This document shows, in pieces, positions 59,883 to 64,000 of a stretch of 64,000 bases of DNA (the stretch's first letter is position 1; the number at the start of each line of letters is the position of its first letter). Both the position numbers and the translations under genes were made by a program. The stretch is from Adhaeribacter terrigena. GTDB taxonomy: Bacteria; Bacteroidota; Bacteroidia; Cytophagales; Hymenobacteraceae. Where the stretch lies: NCBI RefSeq assembly GCF_016623615.1, contig NZ_JAEHFX010000001.1, forward strand, positions 806,001 to 870,000, written 5' to 3'. The notes beneath the pieces were generated by a model. That model had not been told where the DNA came from. It did not search any database and saw nothing but the letters and a program-made list of their open reading frames with translations.

Positions 59883-60371
59883 TTGAATTTCATTTACAGC
59901 CGTTCTAATATTTTAAGGGGTTTGCTCATCTATGCTTCCGGCGATACGGTGGCGACGCTTTTGCAAAACCAGTTTTCCTTTAGCCGCATGCTGGGCATGA
60001 TGGTTTTGGGCGCTACCATTTATGCTTTCGAGATCCCGAATTATTTCCGCTGGCTCGATGGCAAGCTGGTGAAGACCTATACCTTTAAAAATTCGCTGCA
60101 ACGCACCTTGCTTTCGCTGGCTTATTTCAGCCCTTTATGGATTACACGCCACCTGTTTTTTATCAAGCTTTTTTCCGGTAATTTTCAGGAAATAACCTGG
60201 GACCTTTTCCGGATCGCAACAATTTCTTTTGTAGTGAATCTGCCGGTTTCTTTAACGGCCAATTACCTGATCCAGAATAAAGTGCCTTACCGCCACCGTT
60301 TTATGGCAAGTGCCCTTTTTTCGGCAGTTATGGCGGTTTATTTTGCGCTGGCCGCGAACTGGTTTAAGTAA
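59883..60371 (+). CDS. small membrane protein between xdhB and xdhC (Mpv17-like?)
   Basis: 162 residues with four hydrophobic segments (ILRGLLIYASGDTVATLL, MLGMMVLGATIYAFEIPNYF, ISFVVNLPVSLTANYLI, FMASALFSAVMAVYFALAA). The GDTVATLLQ start and a later WxxxR pattern vaguely recall Mpv17/PMP22 proteins, but the family is uncertain. No ATG precedes the first span; the frame starts at TTG 59883 with an in-frame stop at 59832. It may be a substrate or metal channel for the xanthine dehydrogenase locus. Confidence 0.6.
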   Translation: MNFIYSRSNILRGLLIYASGDTVATLLQNQFSFSRMLGMMVLGATIYAFEIPNYFRWLDGKLVKTYTFKNSLQRTLLSLAYFSPLWITRHLFFIKLFSGNFQEITWDLFRIATISFVVNLPVSLTANYLIQNKVPYRHRFMASALFSAVMAVYFALAANWFK

Positions 60372-60386
60372 TGATTAATGATTATT

Positions 60387-60583
60387 CATTAACGGATAGT
60401 GATTAAGAAAGAAATTCGTTAATGGTTGGGTTTACTTTTGGGGCTGAAAAGGATAGCGTTTTTTATCATGGAAATAAAAGCGAAGCTGGCGGAGTAATTC
60501 CTGATTTTTATTAATTAAATGCCTTTGGGCTTATAATTTAATTTTGCATTTTTAACTTATTAGTTGCTCATTTATAATAAGTT
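60387..60583. repeat. two inverted repeats upstream of xdhC
   Basis: CATTAACG/CGTTAATG (60387-60394 and 60417-60424) and AACTTATTA/TAATAAGTT (60554-60562 and 60575-60583). A minus-oriented dispersed element lies between the two structures. These may be operators or hairpins in the xdhC leader. Confidence 0.45.
60434..60464 (-). repeat. 29-bp dispersed element, copy 40
   Basis: AAAAAACGCTATCC, TTTTCAGCCC, CAAAAGT on the minus strand. Confidence 0.75.
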
Positions 60584-60621
60584 AATAAAAGAATATTTAT
60601 TGAAATACCGATTACTGAATA

Positions 60622-61581
60622 ATGAAAGATCTACAGGTTTGGGAGTTTGTGCGGAAGCGTTTGCAGCGGGGGGCACCGGTAGCTTTGCTGGCAGTTTTAC
60701 ATCACGAAGGCAGCAGCCCCGGGCGGCAGGGTTTTAAAATGGCCGTGCGCATTTCGGGCGAAATGTGCGGCTCCATTGGCGGCGGCATCATGGAGCACAA
60801 ACTGGTGGAGCTGGCTAAAAATATGCTGGCCGAAAACCAAACCAAACCGGTGCTGAAGCACCAGATCCATTCGAAACTGGCTGCGCAAAACCAGTCGGGC
60901 ATGATCTGTTCCGGACATCAGTCGGTGGGCATTTATCCTTTACAGGTTGCTGATCTTCCGGAGGTTGATAAAATAATTACGGCTATTAAGAACCGGAAAA
61001 AAGGCGTGCTCCAGCTTATTGAAAAAGGCGTGAGCTTTTTTCCGGAAATGCACCAGCCTGTGCGTTATGGTTTTTCTTCGCAAAAGCCTACCGTTTGGCA
61101 ATATACCGAAGTGCTGCCCGAACGCGATACGGTTTACATTGTAGGCGCCGGGCACGTGGCGCTGGCTTTCTCGAAAGTAATGAGCCTGCTCGATTTTGAT
61201 CTGCATTTATTCGACGACCGCGAAGGGCTGGATACTTTTGAGCAAAACCAGATCGTGCACTTCAAAACCCTAACGCCTTTTTCCAAGCTTGCAGCCTTAA
61301 TTCCGGAGGACGAGCAAAGCTACGTGGTGATCATGACCTTTGGCTACCGTTCTGACAAAGAAGCGCTGAAACAACTGGCCGGTAAAAAGTTTAAATACCT
61401 GGGTTTGATGGGGAGCAAAACCAAAGTAGACCAACTTTTCAGCGAGCTGCGCGATGAAGGCTTTACCGAAGAAACCCTGCAAAAAGTATTTTCCCCGATC
61501 GGGCTCCAGATAAAAAGCGAAACGCCCGAAGAAATTGCCATCAGCGTAGCTGCCCAGATCATTCAGATTAAGAATGGTTAA
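60622..61581 (+). CDS. xdhC: XdhC/CoxI-family molybdenum-cofactor maturation protein
   Basis: 319 residues that bind the molybdenum cofactor and help insert its sulfurated form into xanthine dehydrogenase. The N-terminal XdhC/CoxI part has SPGRQGFKMAV and CGSIGGGIMEH near 50-58. The C-terminal Rossmann domain starts at VYIVGAGHVALAF near 171 and ends GLMGSKTKVDQLF and the SETPEEIAISVAAQI tail. The linker between the two domains carries an element-like stretch (61069-61095). It ends in a palindrome shared with the convergent gene. Confidence 0.92.
   Translation: MKDLQVWEFVRKRLQRGAPVALLAVLHHEGSSPGRQGFKMAVRISGEMCGSIGGGIMEHKLVELAKNMLAENQTKPVLKHQIHSKLAAQNQSGMICSGHQSVGIYPLQVADLPEVDKIITAIKNRKKGVLQLIEKGVSFFPEMHQPVRYGFSSQKPTVWQYTEVLPERDTVYIVGAGHVALAFSKVMSLLDFDLHLFDDREGLDTFEQNQIVHFKTLTPFSKLAALIPEDEQSYVVIMTFGYRSDKEALKQLAGKKFKYLGLMGSKTKVDQLFSELRDEGFTEETLQKVFSPIGLQIKSETPEEIAISVAAQIIQIKNG
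61069..61095 (-). repeat. element-like copy inside xdhC, interdomain linker
   Basis: AAACGGTAGGC, TTTTGCGAAG, AAAAACC on the minus strand, encoding GFSSQKPTVW between the two XdhC domains. Confidence 0.45.
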
Positions 61582-61763
61582 ATGGTTTAATTGTTGAATG
61601 GTTAAATTGTTAAATGGCTTAATGGTTAAGTTTAAATAAAAAACGCTGCAGAAACTGCAGCGTTTTTTATTTAGTGGTTGTTTTATGAATACAATTTAAT
61701 GATTACAACTTTCAATTCAACAATTAAACCATTTAACAATTAAACCATTCAACAATTCAACCA
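61582..61763. repeat. spacer edged by inverted AACCATTTAAC-type repeats
   Basis: Directly after the xdhC stop the plus strand reads ATGGTTTAATTGTTGAATGG-type words. Directly before the DUF2911-gene stop it reads the inverse AACAATTAAACCATTC-type words. A terminator sits in the centre, so the whole spacer could fold as one long hairpin. Confidence 0.72.
61638..61669. terminator. bidirectional terminator between xdhC and the DUF2911 gene
   Basis: Arms AAAAAACGCTGCAG and CTGCAGCGTTTTTT around AAA, placed between convergent genes. Confidence 0.85.
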
Positions 61764-62648
61764 TTAAACCGCCTTCTGTTTGGTGAGTTTTTTCCATTGG
61801 GCAATGTAGCGCTGGTTTAGTTTTACGTAGTCTTCGTTGCGGGCTTTTTTGGCCAGGAAAACCGATTCGTTGGCAGCGGCAATGGCTTGGTCGTATTTCT
61901 TTTGCTTGGCCAGGATCTTCGATTTTAAATGCACTGTCCAGTATTTCGGATCGATGGAAATGGATTTGTTGATCCATTCCAGGGCCTGGGTCAGGTTTTT
62001 GTCGTTGTTGTATAAGTAACCGGCCGCCAGGTAATATAAACTGTAGTCGGGCTCTTTCTGGTTTTTAATGCGTTCCTCAATTTCGGCCATTACTTTGGCA
62101 TCTACTTCGGTTTCGATCCGGAATTTAACGGCGGTTTTGGCCCAAAGCAATTCCACATCTGCAGAATTCTGGGTGTAGTTGGTCAGGTCTATGGTGAAGG
62201 CTTCTACGTCGTTGGCATTTTTTTGAGCCGGCACATTGAATCGCAGCAAGTCGTTGGCCTGGTTGTAATTGTCGGATCCCCAAAGGCTTATGTCTTTGTG
62301 AATGATAATGGTCCATTGGTCGGCGCCGGGAATGGTATAAAGCGCATAAGTACCGGCCGGCACGCGGTTGCCTTCTAAGGTAACATTGTCGGCAAAGGTA
62401 ATTTTAGTAGATTCGTTGGCACCGGTGCGCCATACTTTGCCGTAAGAAACCAGATCGCCGAAAATTTTACGACCCTGCACACTCGGGCGCGAATAATCGA
62501 AGGTAACATCGGTAAGGCCTACTTTCTGGGTCAGTTTGGCCCGGGGGCTGATGGGCGGCAATTCAACCTGGGCAAAGGCAGCATTGGAAAGCAGGAAGGT
62601 GAAGCTTAGCAGGAAGGAGAGGAGCAGGTAAGAATTTCGTTTGTACAT
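61764..62648 (-). CDS. secreted DUF2911-domain protein with TPR-like tail
   Basis: 294 residues. Signal peptide MYKRNSYLLLSFLLSFTFLL, cleaved near AFAQ. The DUF2911 domain (about 30-175) has LPPISPRAKLTQKVGLTDV, YSRPSVQGRKIFG, YGKVWRTGANEST and GTYALYTIPG. The tail from about 205 is TPR-like (YYLAAGYLYNNDKNLTQALEW and so on). Proteins with this layout are common and uncharacterised in Bacteroidota; the domain is thought to lie in the periplasm or on the surface. Confidence 0.87.
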   Translation of the reverse strand: MYKRNSYLLLSFLLSFTFLLSNAAFAQVELPPISPRAKLTQKVGLTDVTFDYSRPSVQGRKIFGDLVSYGKVWRTGANESTKITFADNVTLEGNRVPAGTYALYTIPGADQWTIIIHKDISLWGSDNYNQANDLLRFNVPAQKNANDVEAFTIDLTNYTQNSADVELLWAKTAVKFRIETEVDAKVMAEIEERIKNQKEPDYSLYYLAAGYLYNNDKNLTQALEWINKSISIDPKYWTVHLKSKILAKQKKYDQAIAAANESVFLAKKARNEDYVKLNQRYIAQWKKLTKQKAV

Positions 62649-62751
62649 ATAAGTTGTTTTTAGTTAGCAATCGGTAATTCCCCGAAACTGGAAAATACCT
62701 TAAAAGGTTGTGGGCTGCCTTACTAAAACTTTGCCAAAAATTTAATGCAAT

Positions 62752-62782
62752 AAAAAAGGCTGCCCTTAAAGGCAGCCTTTTT
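62752..62782. terminator. terminator of the ABC exporter gene
   Basis: Arms AAAAAGGCTGCC and GGCAGCCTTTTT around CTTAAA. A dispersed element stands directly between it and the stop codon. Confidence 0.85.
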
Positions 62783-62811
62783 AGTTTTTCAGCTTAAAAG
62801 CATAGCGTTTT
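62783..62811 (-). repeat. 29-bp dispersed element, copy 42
   Basis: AAAACGCTATGC, TTTTAAGCTG, AAAAACT on the minus strand, from the ABC-gene stop codon to the terminator. Confidence 0.8.
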
Positions 62812-64000
62812 AATGTTGTTGCAATTGCAGTTTTAACAGGTTCGCATACAGGCCGTTATCTTCAGAAAGCGCTTCGTGCGAACCTTCTTCGGCAATCTGG
62901 CCGCCATCGATTACCAGAATTTTATCAGCTTTGCGGATGGTGCTTAAACGGTGGGCAATAATGATGCTGGTGCGGTCTTTCATGAGTTCGTCCATGGCAT
63001 CCTGCACCAGTTTTTCGCTTTCCGAATCGAGGGAGCTTGTGGCTTCGTCTAATACCAGAATGGCCGGGTTTTTCAGGATGGCCCGCGCTATGGCAATGCG
63101 TTGGCGCTGGCCGCCGGAAAGCTTGATGCCGCGTTCGCCAACCACAGTTTCAAAACCTTCGGGGAAAGAAGAAACGAACTGGTACGCATTGGCTTTCCGG
63201 GCGGCTTCGGTAATTTCTTCCAACGTAGCGTTTGGTTTCCCGTAGGCAATATTTTCGCGGATGGTGCCGCCAAATAAAATGGTTTCCTGCGGTACAATGC
63301 CGATGTTGTGGCGCAGCTGCGTGAGATTGAACGCATTAATATCTTTTCCATCGATGCTGATGGTACCGCTTTGCAGGTCGTAGAATTTCATGAGCAGCTG
63401 CACAATGGTCGATTTACCGGCCCCGCTCGGGCCAACCAGCGCAATTTTTTCGCCGCTTTTAATGCTGAAGCTGATGTTTTTGAGTACCTGCACATCGGGG
63501 CGGGTAGGGTAGGAGAAGGCCACATTCTGGTAGGAAATATTGCCCTGTACCCGCGAAGCCGCGTTGTTGAACGGTTCGCTTTCCTGCACCGGTTCTTCGG
63601 TTTCGTCCAGAATTTCCAGTACCCGTTCCGAAGCGCCCAACGACACTTGTAACTTGCTGTACAGATCGCCCAAGCCGCCCACGGAAGCGCCAATGAATGT
63701 GGTGTACATCACGAAAGAAAGCAGCTCGCCGATAGTAATATCACCGTTTTGCACCAGCGTGGCGCCGTACCAGATAATGGCAATGATGCCCCCGAAAATG
63801 CCGATGATGATGAATGAAACGAACGCGCCGCGGTAATAGGAAGCCTGCAGGGCGGTGCGAACCGTTTTATTCAGGGCGGTGTTGTAGCGTTTTATTTCGA
63901 AGAATTCGTTTGTGAAAGCTTTTACGGCGTTGATGGCTTGCAGCGTTTCTTCCACGATCACGTTCGTTTTAGCGAGTTCATCCTGGGTGCTGCGGCTCAG
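62810..64000 (-). CDS. ABC exporter, permease-ATPase fusion, C-terminal part
   Basis: About 396 residues are visible; the frame is open to the right edge, so the N-terminal membrane part is missing. The remaining spans and coupling region (ASYYRGAFVSFIIIGIFGGI, LLSFVMYTTFIGASVGGLG) lead into a nucleotide-binding domain with Walker [25 protein letters not shown], Walker B ILVLDEATSSLDSESE and the H-loop IAHRLSTI. It belongs to the type IV half-transporter group (MsbA/MdlB-like), exporting lipids, peptides or drugs. The substrate is unknown. Confidence 0.92.
   Translation of the reverse strand: MSRSTQDELAKTNVIVEETLQAINAVKAFTNEFFEIKRYNTALNKTVRTALQASYYRGAFVSFIIIGIFGGIIAIIWYGATLVQNGDITIGELLSFVMYTTFIGASVGGLGDLYSKLQVSLGASERVLEILDETEEPVQESEPFNNAASRVQGNISYQNVAFSYPTRPDVQVLKNISFSIKSGEKIALVGPSGAGKSTIVQLLMKFYDLQSGTISIDGKDINAFNLTQLRHNIGIVPQETILFGGTIRENIAYGKPNATLEEITEAARKANAYQFVSSFPEGFETVVGERGIKLSGGQRQRIAIARAILKNPAILVLDEATSSLDSESEKLVQDAMDELMKDRTSIIIAHRLSTIRKADKILVIDGGQIAEEGSHEALSEDNGLYANLLKLQLQQH

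Noticed and set aside
464-62811. The 29-bp element as a hairpin terminator or promoter
   Set aside because: Pairing between its T-tract and second A-tract is not kept in all copies (copy 4 lacks the T-tract). The -33 box of Bacteroidota promoters is not conserved at a fixed distance, and copies occur in both orientations at gene ends.
464-62811. Dispersed elements as a CRISPR array
   Set aside because: Copies are kilobases apart, degenerate and in both orientations, with no regular spacers and no cas genes.
1-64000. tRNA, rRNA, prophage or insertion-sequence genes
   Set aside because: No cloverleaf with a GGTTCGAATCC-like arm, no rRNA stretch, and no transposase or integrase frame was recognised on either strand by eye.

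Overview
The window is a chromosomal segment of a Bacteroidota bacterium. A member of the Cytophagales (Hymenobacteraceae-like: Adhaeribacter, Pontibacter, Rufibacter and relatives) fits best. The signs are a SusC/SusD pair, the type IX secretion protein PorQ, a secreted protein with a gliding/type IX (CHU_C-type) C-terminus, few Shine-Dalgarno sequences, and promoter candidates of the TTTG / TAnnTTTG type. The genus is an inference from gene content. I saw no rRNA, tRNA, CRISPR array, prophage or complete insertion sequence.

Layout. 0-3 kb: the end of porQ, hslU and a short-chain dehydrogenase. 3.3-10.2 kb: a minus-strand outer-membrane uptake operon (SusC, SusD and two surface lipoproteins) plus one secreted protein. 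10.6-20.6 kb: housekeeping genes, namely prfB with its programmed +1 frameshift, ilvE, a cobalamin adenosyltransferase, a LolD/MacB-type ATPase, a giant TPR membrane protein, gatC, an acyltransferase, a NUDIX hydrolase and rnhB. 20.7-28 kb: an ankyrin lipoprotein, a CPA2 antiporter, a histidine kinase/response regulator pair and a TetR regulator. 28-34 kb: gcvT, comB, a large T9SS-type protein, a MazG-like enzyme and dtd. 34-43 kb: a FadL porin with a catalytically degenerate SGNH lipoprotein, paralogous lipoproteins, a beta-propeller protein, corA and a YigZ/IMPACT protein. 43-50 kb: a GNAT/FemAB-like protein, a glycosyltransferase, an acyl-ACP desaturase, and a VWA plus AAA+ pair. 50-64 kb: a LigD-type ligase, a P-loop NTPase with a membrane partner, a MOSC protein, the xanthine dehydrogenase genes with XdhC, a DUF2911 protein and the start-less end of an ABC exporter.

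The most unusual content lies between the genes. About forty copies of a degenerate element of about 29 bp are scattered in both orientations. They read AAAACGSTAKSSTTT, then about 7 variable bases, then AAAAAST. They sit in spacers, beside or over stop codons, across a few start codons, and apparently inside some coding sequences. None was found from 2.3 to 11.7 kb, which includes the Sus operon. Two pairs face each other as long palindromes, and several merge with terminators. In addition, many spacers are edged by low-complexity repeats of fixed polarity: reading out of the gene into the spacer always gives G/T-rich words. These two patterns are the best candidates for something undescribed.
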